Assembly: GCA_018398585.1 (NCBI GenBank)
Contig: JAGTTD010000015.1
Coordinates: 26,927,478 to 26,991,477, forward strand
Length of the DNA: 64,000 nucleotides
Direction: 5' to 3'
Source: Simmondsia chinensis
Taxonomy: Eukaryota; Streptophyta; Magnoliopsida; Caryophyllales; Simmondsiaceae
The translations under genes and the position numbers were made by a program. Numbering within the stretch: position 1 is the stretch's first letter; each line of letters begins with the position of its first letter. Below the pieces are notes generated by a model, which worked only from the letters and a program-made list of their open reading frames with translations, did not search any database and was not told where the DNA came from. Shown here piece after piece: positions 1 to 11,321 of the stretch.

Positions 1-231
1 AGATTGGAGGAGGAGAAAAGCTAGAGAGATATTACTTGACACGTCATAACATAATCTCACTTCTATTTAGGGCCTTATTTTATATCCCTTGACCCTAAGC
101 TCAATTAACATAATTTGGGCCAAATTAATTGATGGAACCAATATCTACCAACTAGTTCCCAAAATACCCTGAAGCTAGGTCTCATTTGTAACAGAATTAC
201 GAAATTTGGCTTTTGTTTAGTTGGTAAGAAG

Positions 232-746
232 TAGGGATGGCAACAAAGTCGGGTGGGTACTGGAAGTGCCTCCTCCATACCTGTACCTGCCACCCAAATT
301 TTATACCCGTACTGCCTCATTACCTGTCACAGGTATAAAATGCATACCCATACCCGCCCCTGCGGATACAAACCCATATCTGCTCCATTACTCGTGGGTA
401 CTCATTACCCGCATCGTACTCACCTTAATGTAGGTACACACAATTATCCGTATCCATCCGCCTGTATTTATAACATAATTGATAAATAATTTTAATAATT
501 AAATTTAAGTACATATTTTTCAATTTGAAAGTTAATTAGATAAAAATGCAGCGGATATGGTGGGTATAAAGCAGGGTGGGGCGGGGTGGGTGCAACACTA
601 TACCCGTACATGCCCCATACCCATGGCTATTATGGGGTGGGTACACCCAACCTGTACCTGCTACCTACTTCACTTATACCTGCACCTATCCCAACGGGGT
701 GGGTACCCGCAGGTAACGGGTTTTACCTGCCTCATTACCATCCTTA
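232..746. mobile_element. Non-autonomous hAT-like element, family TAGGGATGGCAA, copy A
   Basis: The ends are imperfect terminal inverted repeats (TAGGGATGGCAAC on the left, ATTACCATCCTTA on the right), followed inward by GGGTGGGTAC / GTACCCGC-type GC-rich sub-terminal repeats. The flanking 8-mers GTAAGAAG (224-231) and GCAGGAAG (747-754) match at 6 of 8 positions, compatible with an aged 8-bp hAT target duplication. Two further copies lie at 39368-39857 and 45830-46319; the last has an exact 8-bp duplication, which supports the class. The interior is AT-rich and has no coding sequence. Confidence 0.75.
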
Positions 747-867
747 GCAGGAAGAAGGCAGAATATGGGAAGTGAAAATTTCTAAGCAATTTCAAATCTT
801 TCAAATCTTTCAAATCGTAGGAAGTAACTTACTTGGAACCCCAGGTAAGTTCTAATTCATTTATTTT

Positions 868-1005
868 TATTAGGATATAATATATTTGTGTGTTATTTAT
901 CCTTATTTATCTTGACCTGAACTCTATCTTGTGTACTCTTCCTCTCTTATAAATATAAGCCTGGGCTATCATGTTAGGTATGCCACTCAATTATAGGGTT
1001 TCATA
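868..1005 (+). repeat. 5' LTR of Copia element 1
   Basis: It starts TATTAGGATATAATATATTT and ends GGGTTTCATA, immediately before the primer-binding site at 1006. It matches the 3' LTR at 7319-7469 apart from a roughly 13-bp gap and scattered substitutions. CTTATAAATATAAG (about 947-960) looks like the TATA region. Confidence 0.88.
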
Positions 1006-1017
1006 TGGTGTCAGAGC
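1006..1017 (+). promoter_or_regulatory. Primer-binding site of Copia element 1 (initiator tRNA-Met type)
   Basis: TGGTGTCAGAGC directly abuts the 5' LTR. The plant consensus is TGGTATCAGAGC, so there is one change. Confidence 0.85.
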
Positions 1018-1519
1018 TAATAAATCCTAATTACTTTCCCTAACCCTAATTTCAAAAAAAAAAAAAAGGGAAAGGAGGAGAAGAGTGTCGAATATCTGTT
1101 CGACCTTCATCTCCCCCAAGGAAGCGCCGCCGGCAACCCCACGCAGTGTACCACCACCACCACCGGCCACCCTCCACCCCACCGACCGTCATTCTCTGTT
1201 CAATCGTGTCACCTTTTTTGCCGTCGTTCTCTCTCTCCGGCAACCCCACCCCTGTTCTCGATTCTTTCTCTCTCTAACTTCGGTGATCCCTAATTTCGGT
1301 GCTGTCTCTCTCTTCCTCCTTAATTGGTTAGGGCTTCTCCATGGCATCAAGGGAATCAATCTCCCAAACCTAATAATCTCTGGCTATGTCCTCCCCTGCT
1401 TGTCCCTTCACTAGTCAACAATCGCTGGCGACGCCATCCCTTGTCGCTCTAATCTCCTTCTCCGGTCGCTTGGCCATGACTCTCCCCTCCTTCAGCACGG
1501 TTCTCGCATCCCTACCAAC

Positions 1520-2839
1520 CAAGGTTGTCAAAATCAGGATTCTACGTAGAATCGACGAGGGGTCATCAAAATCAGAATCGTAGAATTGAATCGAGAATAG
1601 TAAGATTCCACTTTATGTGTATATAAATTATTTATAGTGACAAATTAGTATAACAATTCTCAAATATATAATAAAGAACATCAAAAAGTATAAAACACAT
1701 TAGTTTTACAATACATTAGAAATCCAAAGGTGGGAAAAAAAATATAATATCATTCTAACATAAAACATACGCTCAAAGTCTCAACTCATAGCTTCATCAA
1801 TAGTCATATCCGAAATTAAAATTACTGTTGTCAATATCATTTGCAATATTAGTGTTCATATTTCCACCATTATTAAGAGGACCACCCCCAATTGTAGCAT
1901 CATCTCCAGCCAAACCTTCCAAACACAAATATACAGAAAAGTAATAATTTTTCAAATTTAATTTACACTGAAGTTGGGGTCTTATTGTTATTTACAATAT
2001 TTTTATAAAATTTTTCACTGAATGACATGCTTTTTTTATACTCGTAATGAAAAAATGATAATTTGAAATGAAAATTCCAAATTTGTGACTTACGAGAGTT
2101 CAATAAATAATTTTAGAATTATTTAAGAAATTTTAACTATTATGTGTCAAATATTACACATTTTTCCTACAAGTAATATATTGCAAATAAACTTAAACAA
2201 AAATCAATGTATAAATATAAAAAGTATAAATGTACAACTTATATGATCTAAGTATAGAGTTGAAAAAGGTTAAAAAGAATTTGAAGTAATTTGAATACAA
2301 ACTAAAAATTTTGAATAGTATATATAGATAAATTATGTGTATAAGTATACCTAAGCAAAAATTAGTAAGACTGTTGACATATAACAAAATTATTTATTTT
2401 TAATTTTCACCTAAAATATATAATATTTATATTATATATACAAAAACCAGTGAGACAAACATCCCTAAATCAAAGTTGCTCAAAGCATTGATAAAAAATA
2501 AAAAAAAGAAAACAAAAAAGAAAAAAACAAATAATAGCTGCTTTTGGTGGGATTCGAACCCACGCCTAGCCCGTATGAAAACAAAGCAAGGAACCACTTG
2601 GCCAAGGGCCCTAGAGTGAGGTACCCTTTCTTCATAGAAATTTTATTTTAAATCACAGTGTAGAAACTAGAATAGTTAAAATCGTGTAAAATCGCGATTT
2701 TTGCGATTTGATCCGATTTTACCGATTCTGACCCGATTCTACTTGAGTACGATTTTTTAAGCGATTTGAATCGATTGGTTAATGTAAAATCATAGAATCG
2801 TGCGATTCTACGATCTAAATCGCGATTTTAACAACTATG
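1520..2839. mobile_element. Non-autonomous hAT-like element (1.32 kb) inside Copia element 1
   Basis: An exact 8-bp duplication, CTACCAAC, flanks it at 1512-1519 and 2840-2847. The ends are imperfect inverted repeats: CAAGGTTGTCAAAATC on the left and, read in reverse, CATAGTTGTTAAAATC on the right (13 of 16 identical). The terminal CA and the 8-bp duplication fit hAT. Next to the ends are short repeats around the motif AGAATCG / CGATTCT. The interior (about 1620-2530) is very AT-rich, without a credible gene. A tRNA-like segment lies at 2540-2611. Confidence 0.85.
2540..2611 (-). tRNA. Degenerate tRNA-like sequence with intact pol III boxes
   Basis: On the minus strand there is an A box TGGCCAAGTGG (2604-2594) and a B box GGTTCGAATCC (2560-2550), each a perfect consensus match, 33 nt apart. 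The T arm (2547-2563) has a full 5-bp stem and a 7-nt loop. The acceptor strands (GGGCCCT versus CAAAAGC) do not pair, and I cannot form a convincing anticodon stem. I therefore call it a tRNA relic or tRNA-derived pol III promoter, not a working tRNA gene. It lies inside the hAT-like element. Confidence 0.55.
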
Positions 2840-5800
2840 CTACCAACATCCGTGCCCACCATGGGCATTGGTGATTGTCTTCCCCTATTTTCAACCCTAG
2901 GTTCTATTCCTCAACCCCCAGTGTCTATGCCATGGCCGATTTTACTCCAAATACAACTCCTATATCGCCTTCTTCGTCCTCATATATCCCCTGTCATGCC
3001 TTCTTCTCTATGCCCACCGTCACTAACCTTTTTACCATCAAATTAGGCAATCCACTGACTATTCTGCCTGGCGTGAACAAATATCCATGATTTTTCGGGA
3101 GCACCGATTGATGGGATTTGTTGATGGTACCCTCCCTTGTCCGTCTCCCTATCTCCTTTATATTGATGGCTCATCTATTCTTAATCCTAACTACACCTCT
3201 TGGACGTGTACTGATTAAAGTATTGGCTCTTGTATCGCTGCTACCCTTACCCAGTCTGTCCTCAATGACGTCATCCGTCATTCCACTTCCAAAGATATGT
3301 GGGACGCTCGCAATAAACGCTTCCGTGATCATTCCCTTGCCAAGGAATTCGACCTACGTAATTAACTAGCCTATCTTCACAAAGACAATAAAACCATGGA
3401 GGCCTACCTTTCTCAACTTAAATCCATTGCTAATGATCTTGCTGCCATTGACTCCCCTATCTCCAATTGGGAGCTTCTCCATTATGCACTGTTTGGTCTT
3501 TCTCCTAAATACAGTGCCTATGGTACTCTCATGCGCGATTACTCGATCAATCTCACATTTGAAGACTCAAAGACGTCCCTCCTTAATGAAGAAGCTACTT
3601 ATGCTTGAATCCAGAATCGACAACCATCTGAACCTTCTCACACGCACGCGGCTCATGGACAATCCCTTGATACATCTGGTAGTGATCGCGGTCGAGGTGG
3701 TCAAGGTAATCGTAACAATTATCGTCGTGGGAAATCTGGTGGGCAACATAATGGGGTTGCTGGTCGATTTGCAATCGAGGGTATGGTCAACCGCCCCCTA
3801 CGCCTAGTCGTGGGAACTCTATCTCTGGTTTTGCTCTTTCACACTGCAATCCAATGGTAAGACCTTCAGGTAACTTTTCTCGTCAATTTGGTGATAGTAT
3901 TTTGGGACCCGGACTAGGTGCCTGTCAAATTTGCAAACAATTTGGGTTCACTGCTCTTCAATGCCCTCATTGCTACTCTTAACTTGATATTTCCTCATCT
4001 CTATCTGCTATGTCTATTACCGAGCCTGACTACACGAGGTACCCTAATTCTTGGGCATCTAACCATATGACTTCCAACTCAGGTATCCTTCTTAACTCAC
4101 ACCCATACCTAGGATCTCAATCTATTTTAGTTGGTAATGAGTCATTACTACCTATTTAACATGTTGGTTCATCTGTCATACCCACTATGACTCGTCCTTT
4201 ACACTTGTCTAATGTTTTCCATGTGCCACAACTTACTAACAACTGACTTCCTGTTAAACAACTATGTCATGATAATAACTGCACTATTAAATTTGACTCT
4301 TAACTCTTTTTTTGTTAAGGAAAAGGCAACAGGGACGCCTTTACTTCATATGCACACTAATGGGACGTTATATGGCTTCTCCCCACATCACATTGGATTG
4401 GATGCCCGTTTGGTACCCGCTGACACTTGGAATAGATGATTAGGACATTTAGGAAAAATAGTTTTGGATGTTTTACATAAACGTTGTTTAGTTTCTTTTA
4501 ATAAATCTACTCTTGGACATTGTGAACCATGTTGTTTAGAAAAATATCATTTTTTACCTTTTGATTGTGTGATGCATATTTCTACTCGTCCTTTACAGTT
4601 ATTACATTCTGATGTTTGGCAAGCCCCTATCCCCTCTAACTCTGAGTACAAATACTATGTTCTTTTTATTGATGATTTTTCTCGCATTCCTTTGTTATAT
4701 CCGATGCTTGGGAAAGATGAAGTTTACAACTTGTTTTCTGATTTCAAAACTCTTGTTGAAAAATCAATTTAATTGTAAAATTAAATGTTTTTAGAGTGAT
4801 GGTGGTCGTGAGTTCGACAATAGAAAAATGGCCGCCCTATGTTGTTCCCATGGCATCCACTTTCGTCTTTCCTGTCCTGATATTCCACAACAAAATGGAG
4901 TGGCGGAATGCAAATATCGGCAACAACAACAGCAGCAGCAACAAACATCGGCATATTAGTGAAATGATGTGAATGCTACTTTTTCAAGCTCATTTACGTG
5001 CAAAATTTTGGGCTGATGCAGCATGTACAGCCTGTTTTAATATTAATCGACTTAGCACACCACTTTTAACTAATGTTTTTCCTTTTGAAAAGCTGTTTTA
5101 CACTGTACCTAACTACTCTGCTTTTCCCGTTTTTGGGTTTGCATGCTACCCTAACATCACACTCTGCACCGCACATAAATTGGCTCCCCGAGCTATTCCA
5201 TGCATTATTTTAGGATATGCTTCATACGATAAAGGGTATCGGTGTTTTGATGCTAAAACTGGTAGCATACATGTTAGCCGTAATGTTCACTTCGTTGAAA
5301 ATTTATTTCCTTATTCGCCTATCATGTCAAGAGTCACAGGTTCTTTTGACTCTTCTCCCATAGCATATGAGGTCCCTCTTAAGATAACCGTCCCGGGTCC
5401 CCCTTCCCTAGGTTGCCTTCATGCACGGCCCCATAGTGAGACTAACCACATCACACACCCTACTAATGTGGTCCCAGCTAATCTCCCTAGGTTCTCCACC
5501 TCTTCCATTTAGTCTGATTCGAACTTAGTCATCAATCTCGTGTCACCAAACCCTTTGCATTTGCTAGGAGAGTCATCTAGTGCACACTCTGACACGTCAC
5601 AAGCACTTGTCCCATCCCAGTCTCCCCATGATACCATGCCACCCTCACCGGAGGTAACCCCACCCTCACCGGAGGTAACCCCAACCCCACCCACTAATGT
5701 GCATCTTATGCGTACTCGTCTCAAAGATAGTATTTGAAAAAAAATATATCATGTCCTTATCTACCATTACGATCGTACAAGAGCCCACGTGCTTTTCTCA

Positions 5801-7311
5801 TGCTATTAAGGACCCTCAGTGGCAAGAGGCCATGGTTGTGGAGTTCAATGCTCTTTTACAAAATCAAATGTGGTATCTTGTTCCGCCTACTTCAAATCAA
5901 AATATAGTTGGCAGCACATGGAAGTACAAGGTTAAGTATAAGGAGGATGGTTCTGTTGAATGGTTTAAGGCTAGATGTGTTGCTCAGGGATTCCATCAAA
6001 GCGAAGGTATTAACTACTTTGAGACCTTTAGGCCTATCCGTCAATCTCACAACTATTCGTTTCATTCTCTAGTTGTCGCATATAACTGGTCTATACACTA
6101 ACTTGATATTAAAAACGCGTTTTTACATGGTCATCTCACTGAGGAGGTGTACATGAAACAACCTCAAGGTTTTGTTCATCCCAAATTTCTTAACTATGTT
6201 TATCGTCTTCGTAAGGCATTGTATGGGCTTAAACAGGCTCCTCGAGCATGGTTTCATCAGTTTAGTACTTTTCTCCTTAGTCAAGGTTTCCACTGTAGTC
6301 AAGTTGACCCATCTTTGTTTGTTTTTCGCTCATCCTCTGATCTTGTTTGCCTACTTTTCTATGTTGATACATTATTTTAACTAGCTCTAGCTCTAACTTG
6401 CTCACATCCATCATTAAAACACTTTCACATTTATTTGCCATGAAAGATCTTGGTCCTCTTCACTATTTTCGTGGTATTGACGCCAAATGCAGTGTTAATG
6501 GGCTGTTTTTATCTCAGCATAAATACATAATTGATCTCCTACTTAAACATGATATGCTTGACTCTAAACCTGTTCAAACTCCCCTACCATCTCGGGTCCA
6601 ACTATCCCAAACTGAAGGTTAAGTTACTTGTTGATCCTACTAAGTATCGTAGTGCTGTTGGTGCACTCCAGTACTTAACTATGACTAGGCCTGATATCTA
6701 TTACGCAGTTAACCGTGTCTCCTAGTTTATGAATGCTCCTAGGTCTTTTCATTGGCAGATGGTTAAGCCGATTCTTTGCTACCTCAAGCTCACGCATGAT
6801 CATGGCTTCACCATCCAACCAAGCTCTTGTACCAGGATCACAACATGTGCTGATGCTAATTGGGGTGGTTGTCCAGATACCAGACAGTCTACCACTGGTT
6901 ATGCCCTCTTCCTCGAACCTAATCTTACTTCTTGGCGAGCAAAGAAGCAACCTACTATTGCTAAATCAACTACCAAGTCCGAATATCGAGCAGTGGCAAA
7001 TGCTGCTACTGAATGTGACTGGCTGTGCTACATCATGCGTAATTTTGGTATTCGCCTTTCAGGTCCAATCATTATTTACTGTGACAATGTCTCTGCTATG
7101 TATCTTGCTACTAACCCCATCTCTAATGACCACACCAAATATGTTGATGTTGACTATCACTGTGTTCGTGAGAAAATTCTCAAGGGTGATCTTCAGGTTT
7201 GTTACACTCCTACCAACAAGCAGGTTGCAGATATTTTCGCAAAGGGACTCCCCTCAGATCGCTTCCGCACTCATAAATCCAATCTGCACGTTGGTCCCCC
7301 GTTTAGATTGA
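2840..7311 (+). pseudogene. Copia gag-pol remnant
   Basis: Gag-like sequence (about 2860-3610) includes the Copia UBN2-type region around 3396-3608. A protease-proximal segment follows near 4040. Integrase parts come next: a GAG-pre-integrase and start of the core at 4440-4772, with FIDDFS near 4668, then 4973-5512. Reverse transcriptase runs about 5760-6700 ([12 protein letters not shown] near 6217). RNase H covers 6729-7290 (CADANWGG, ending in VADIFAKGLP). The RT catalytic YVDD reads YVDT at about 6359-6370. In-frame stops occur, for example, at 3606 and 6102, with frameshifts near 3600, 4770 and 6380. The element cannot encode a working polyprotein. Confidence 0.9.
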
Positions 7312-7318
7312 GGGGGCA

Positions 7319-7469
7319 TATTAGGATATAATATATTTGTGTGTTATTTATCCTTATTTATCTTGTACTTATAGTTCTACCTGGACTGTATCTTGTGTAC
7401 TCTTCCCCTTTTATAAATATAAGCCCGGGTTACCATGTTAGGTATGCCACTCAATCATAGGGTTTCACA
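7319..7469 (+). repeat. 3' LTR of Copia element 1
   Basis: It starts TATTAGGATATAATATATTT and ends GGGTTTCACA. The canonical TG start appears mutated to TA, as in the 5' LTR. It retains the CTTATAGTTCTACCTGGAC segment missing from the 5' LTR. Confidence 0.88.
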
Positions 7470-7620
7470 GTTTTAACTAATCTCCCGAAGAGAATTCTAT
7501 TTTCCTATCCTGCAACCAAATATATTTTACCTACTTCTTAGAAAATTGACACAACAATTGAATTCCTAGGAAATATAACTTCGTATAAGAATTCAATTCA
7601 TGTGACAACTAAACGAGGCC

Positions 7621-8050
7621 ATAGTTCTCTGTTAATAAGGTGCAAAAAAATTTTAAAATTAATATTATTTTAAGGAGAAATTATTAGTGTAAAAATAAAT
7701 TTGGGAAATTTTATGATTAGTATTTACTAAATGCTCTATAATTTTTGGCAATGCTATTTTTCGCTTGCGTAACAACACCATCAAATTTTAACTGTAAAGT
7801 TAGCTAACAACCCTAAACTTGTAAAGGCGATGTTAGGTTTCGATTTGAACCTCATCCTCTCTTCCGGGTTGATAGGAGCCCATTTTTAATATAATATTGC
7901 ACCTTCTTACTTTTCGGGGGGGAAAAAAAAAACCTAATTTTTAAGTTAATACAATTGATTTTCTCCATCTTTAATTAAATCTATCTAAGGTAATCTAATC
8001 TAACTATTATATAAAAAGTTCCAACTATTTAGTGTAATCTAATCCAACTA
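7621..8050. other. AT-rich intergenic stretch with no gene seen
   Basis: No open frame, tRNA or element end could be supported. The stretch ends in short direct repeats of CTAATC/CCAACTAT just before the MULE target duplication TATTATATA at 8051-8059. Confidence 0.6.
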
Positions 8051-8059
8051 TATTATATA

Positions 8060-8600
8060 GGGAAATCGTACGAAATAAACCCTCCAGCCCCAACTTATGC
8101 TATTTTAGACCCCCTTAACCCTAAATAACCCTTTTTGGACAAAAATGCCCTCCCACCTCACCTCCCCACCCGTCCTCTCTCTCTCTCCCATTCTCTCTCC
8201 ACATTTAATGCAAGACAGGCAAAATGATACTTTTTTTTGACCTTTTTCACACTTTCTTTTCTTCATTTTTTTCCCGCCCATTTGTCTTCCTCCTCTTATA
8301 TCTCATTCTCTCTCTTTTTTTTGAACAGAGATATCTCATTCCCTCTTCTTTCTTCTTCTTCTATTATTTTCAAATTTTTTTGTCAAAAAAAAAATATTAT
8401 TTTCGAATTTTCGAGCTCCATTCTCAGCGTCCTACATGTTTCCTTGTCCTACTTGGGCCCTTGGGTAGTTGTTTGTGGTGGCTTTGGAAGAAGAAGAAGG
8501 CTTTGTAAGAACGGGCTTGAAGCATTGTGGCATTGCGGTAGGTTCAAGGTTGAGTCATTACACATTTCACGGTTGGTAAAATGGTCATTTCATGCATTTG
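8060..8600 (+). repeat. Left terminal inverted repeat of the MULE
   Basis: It pairs with 22250-22825 read in reverse. Shared blocks include AAATAACCCTTTTTGGAC (about 8124), GGGCCCT with a GAAGAAGAAG run (about 8455-8500) and ACACATTTCACGGTT (about 8560). The arms have diverged and contain pyrimidine-rich low-complexity tracts. Confidence 0.85.
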
Positions 8601-9395
8601 TTGTTAATGGGTTCTATCATATGAGATTGGTGTGTTACAAGTCATTTATGGTGCATGATTGGTGTAAATGGTGTGAAATCAACTTGTTTAGGTGTGTTTC
8701 AAGTAATTAGTGGTGTATAATCAATCATACACTGTGTATGATGTGTTATAATGGTGTAAAATGAACTTATTTAGGTATGTTTCAAGTAATTAGTGGTAAA
8801 TGACTTATCATACACAATGTATGATAGGTTTTAATGGTATAAAATCAACTTTTGCAAGTTTTTTTCAAGTAATTAGTGGTATAATGGTGTGAAATTAACT
8901 TATATAGTTATGTTTCAAGTAATTATTGGTATATGATGAACCATACACTGTGTATGATGGGTTATAATGGTGTAAAATGAGCTTATATAGGTACGTTTCA
9001 AATAATTAGTGGTAAATGACTTATCATACACAATGTATGATAGGTTTTAATGGTATAAAATCAACTTCTACAGGTTTTTTTCAAGTAATTAGTGGTACAA
9101 TGGTGTGAAATCAACTTATATAGTTATGTTTCAAGTAATTATTGGCGTATGATGAATCATACACTGTGTATGATGGGTTATAATGGCTTAAAATGAGCTT
9201 ATATAGGTATGTTTGACGTAATTAGTGGTAAATGACTTACCATACACAATATATGATAGGTTTTAATGGTATAAAATCAACTTTTGCAGTTTTTTTTCAA
9301 GTAATTAGTGGTACAATGGTGTGAAATCAACTTATATAGTTATGTTTCAAGTAATTATTGGCGTATGATGAATCATACACTGTGTATGATGAGTT
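8590..9395 (+). repeat. MULE repeat array A (higher-order period about 215 bp)
   Basis: A unit of roughly 70-75 bp repeats in groups of three, giving a higher-order period near 215 bp. Examples are the cores at about 8940, 9156-9174 and 9372-9390, and a second series near 8800, 9018 and 9235. The best core is ATCATACACTGTGTATGAT, a perfect 9+1+9 palindrome. Conserved spacers read AATGGTGTAAAATCAACTT and TTTCAAGTAATTAGTGG. Every third unit has lost the core. Confidence 0.85.
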
Positions 9396-9490
9396 TCAGA
9401 TATTTTATTTTACATATTTATATGGGTTTTGTTGATAGTTATGATTTTCCCGCCTGTTTGCATCTGTGTATGTGTATATATTTTCCTGCC
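9345..9490 (+). repeat. Segment duplicated in direct orientation at 17115-17260
   Basis: Both copies share GAGTTTCAGATATTTTATTT followed by TATGGGTTTTGTTGATAGTT and CCCGCCTGTTTGCATCTGTG, with few differences. The segment links the end of array A to the right flank of the central foldback zone, which shows internal duplication inside the MULE. Confidence 0.85.
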
Positions 9491-9559
9491 TAATTTAAAT
9501 ATATATATATATATATATATTTTTAATATTTTACAAATTGCTTTTTCCATCCAACCCGT

Positions 9560-9888
9560 CCCCTTTCTCTCTCTTCATTTAATGCGCACAGTAGCCGCCA
9601 TCCCATCCGTCTCCCTTCTCTCTCCTCGCATTTAGCTGTAAAAATTGAATTTTACCCACTCCCCTTCCCGTCTTTCTCTCTTCCCCATAAGCAACTTGTT
9701 TTACAAGCCACCAGTCTCTCTCATCTTTCTCTCACCTGTTCATTCTCTCTCTCCTCTTTCCCGCACTTGTTCATCCTCTTTCTCCTCTACTTCAGCTGCA
9801 ATTCTCGTTCCCGTGGGTCTATCCTCTGTTTTCACACCTTCATCCGTGCTCTCTAGCTGGTCCAGTTTTTAATCACCATTTCCGAAGG
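9560..9888 (+). promoter_or_regulatory. Putative promoter and non-coding first exon of the captured gene
   Basis: A pyrimidine-rich tract with a plant 5'-leader look ends in a strong splice donor (GAAG|GTGAGTAAG, exon end 9888). A matching acceptor (ACACACGCAG, ending 11248) lies 73 bp upstream of the predicted start codon. This suggests a non-coding first exon and a 1.36-kb leader intron that contains array B. The transcription start is not defined. The reading rests only on splice consensus and composition. Confidence 0.45.
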
Positions 9889-10039
9889 TGAGTAAGAGTT
9901 ATTTTTGTAGGGAAATGTATAATATGCATTTGTTTCATATGATTTCCTGAACATAGTGCATAGTATTTGTTAGAGTTTAGGGTTTTGGTGTTAGTGGCTT
10001 TGTGAGTAAGAGTTAGTGTTTTTTATTTGTGAAAAATGA

Positions 10040-11215
10040 TCTTCTGCATGTTTTGTGGTTTTGTTCATGTAAAATCAACCTTTGTGGTATAATGAACTTC
10101 TGCATGTTTCATATGAGCAACCATACACTGTGTAGGATTGGTTTTAATGGTGTATAACCAACTTGTGTTTGTGTGTGTTAAGTAATTAATGGCGTATGGT
10201 TAATCATACGCTGTGTATAATTGGTTTTAACGGCTTAAAATCAACTTGTGTAGACGTTTTATAAGTAATTAGTGATTTATGAGCAACCATACAGTGTGTA
10301 TGATTGGTTTTAATGGTGTGAAATCAACTTGTGTAGATGTTTTTTAAGTAATTAGTGGTTTATGAGCAACCATACATTGTGTATGATTGGTATACCATAC
10401 AGTGTGTATGATTTGTTTCAATGGTGTATAACCAACTTGTGTTTATGTGTGTTAAGTAATTAATGGTGTATAATCAGTCATACACTATGTAGGACTGGTT
10501 TTAATGGTGTATAACCAACCTGTGTATGTGTATGTTAAGTAATTAATAGTGTATAATCAATCATACACTATGTAGGATTGGGTTTAATGGTGTATAACCA
10601 ACTTGTGTAGACGTTTTTTAAGTAATTAGTGGTTTATGAGCAACCATACAGTGTGTATGATTTGTTTTAATGGTGTATAACCAACCTGTGTATGTGTATG
10701 TTAAGTAATTAATGGTGTATAATCAGTCATACACTGTGTAGGACTGGTTTTAATGGTGTATAACCAACCTGTGTATGTGTATGTTAAGTAATTAATGGTA
10801 TATAATCAATCATGTATAACCAACCTGTGTAGATGTTTTTTAAATAATTAGTGGTTTATGAGCAACCATACATTGTGTATGATTGGTATACTATACAGTG
10901 TGTATGATTTGTTTCAATGGTGTATAACCAACTTGTGTTTGTGTGTGTTAAGTAATTAATGGTGTATAATCAGTCATACACTATGTAGGACTGGTTTTAA
11001 TGGTGGATAACCAACCTGTGTATGTGTATGTTAAGTAATTAATGGTGTATAATCAATCATACACTGTGTAGGATTAGGTTTAATAGAGTATAACCAACTT
11101 GTGTTTGTGTATTTTAAGTAATTAGTAGTGTATAATCAATCATACACTGTGTATGATTTGTTTCAATGGTGTATAACCAACGTGTGTTTGTGTGTTCAGT
11201 AATTAATGGTGTTTT
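10040..11215 (+). repeat. MULE repeat array B (about 80-90 bp period) inside the leader intron
   Basis: About a dozen or more units carry a core of the CATACACTGTGTA type, for example ATCATACACTGTGTATGAT at 11139-11157, between spacers TTTTAATGGTGTATAACCAAC and TTAAGTAATTAATGG. Units vary by point change and partial deletion. The orientation is the same as array A and opposite to array E. Confidence 0.85.
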
Positions 11216-11321
11216 GCTTTTATTTCAAATGGCATTTTACACACGCAGGAAGAGCAGTCTTGCAGTTGAGGTTGATTACATTTTCCCGAGGAGTTGCTGG
11301 AAATTCCTCTAGGTTAACCAA

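Larger units (their letters stand above)
868..7469 (+). mobile_element. Decayed Ty1/Copia LTR retrotransposon (short LTRs)
   Basis: Two matching terminal repeats (868-1005 and 7319-7469) enclose a Copia-order interior: gag, protease, integrase, reverse transcriptase, RNase H. Just after the 5' LTR, 1006-1017 reads TGGTGTCAGAGC, one mismatch from the plant initiator-tRNA-Met primer site. A purine run (TTGAGGGGGC) precedes the 3' LTR. The flanks ATTTT and GTTTT could be a 4/5 target duplication. The 5' LTR lacks about 13 bp found in the 3' LTR. A 1.3-kb hAT-like element (1520-2839) splits the leader/gag region. Many stops and frameshifts show that the element is dead. Confidence 0.9.
208..7620. 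mobile_element. Possible host MITE-like element containing all nested insertions of the first 7.6 kb
   Basis: The two outer ends share GTTTAGTTG: the left reads GGCTTTTGTTTAGTTGG and the right, read in reverse, GGCCTCGTTTAGTTGTC. The stretch at 755-865 (GGAAGTGAAAATT, then AGCAATTT) resembles the element at 63379-63740, so both may belong to one family. I found no clear target duplication. Removing the hAT-like element (232-746) and the Copia element (868-7469) would leave only about 300 bp of host element. The family assignment is inference and the borders are approximate. Confidence 0.4.

Noticed and set aside
1085..1414. 109-codon open frame in the Copia leader
   Set aside because: Low-complexity Pro/Ser/Leu-rich reading of a pyrimidine-rich leader; no domain, and it lies upstream of the gag homology.
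8224..8710. Open frames of 94 and 157 codons in the MULE left end
   Set aside because: They run through T-rich tracts of the terminal inverted repeat and into array A; composition explains them.
9645..9872. 75-codon Ser/Pro-rich frame
   Set aside because: Better explained as a pyrimidine-rich 5' leader ending at a strong splice donor.
8590..11215. Could the arrays be CRISPR-like repeats?
   Set aside because: Repeats and spacers are both conserved between units, the setting is a plant MULE, and periods and variation fit tandem duplication.
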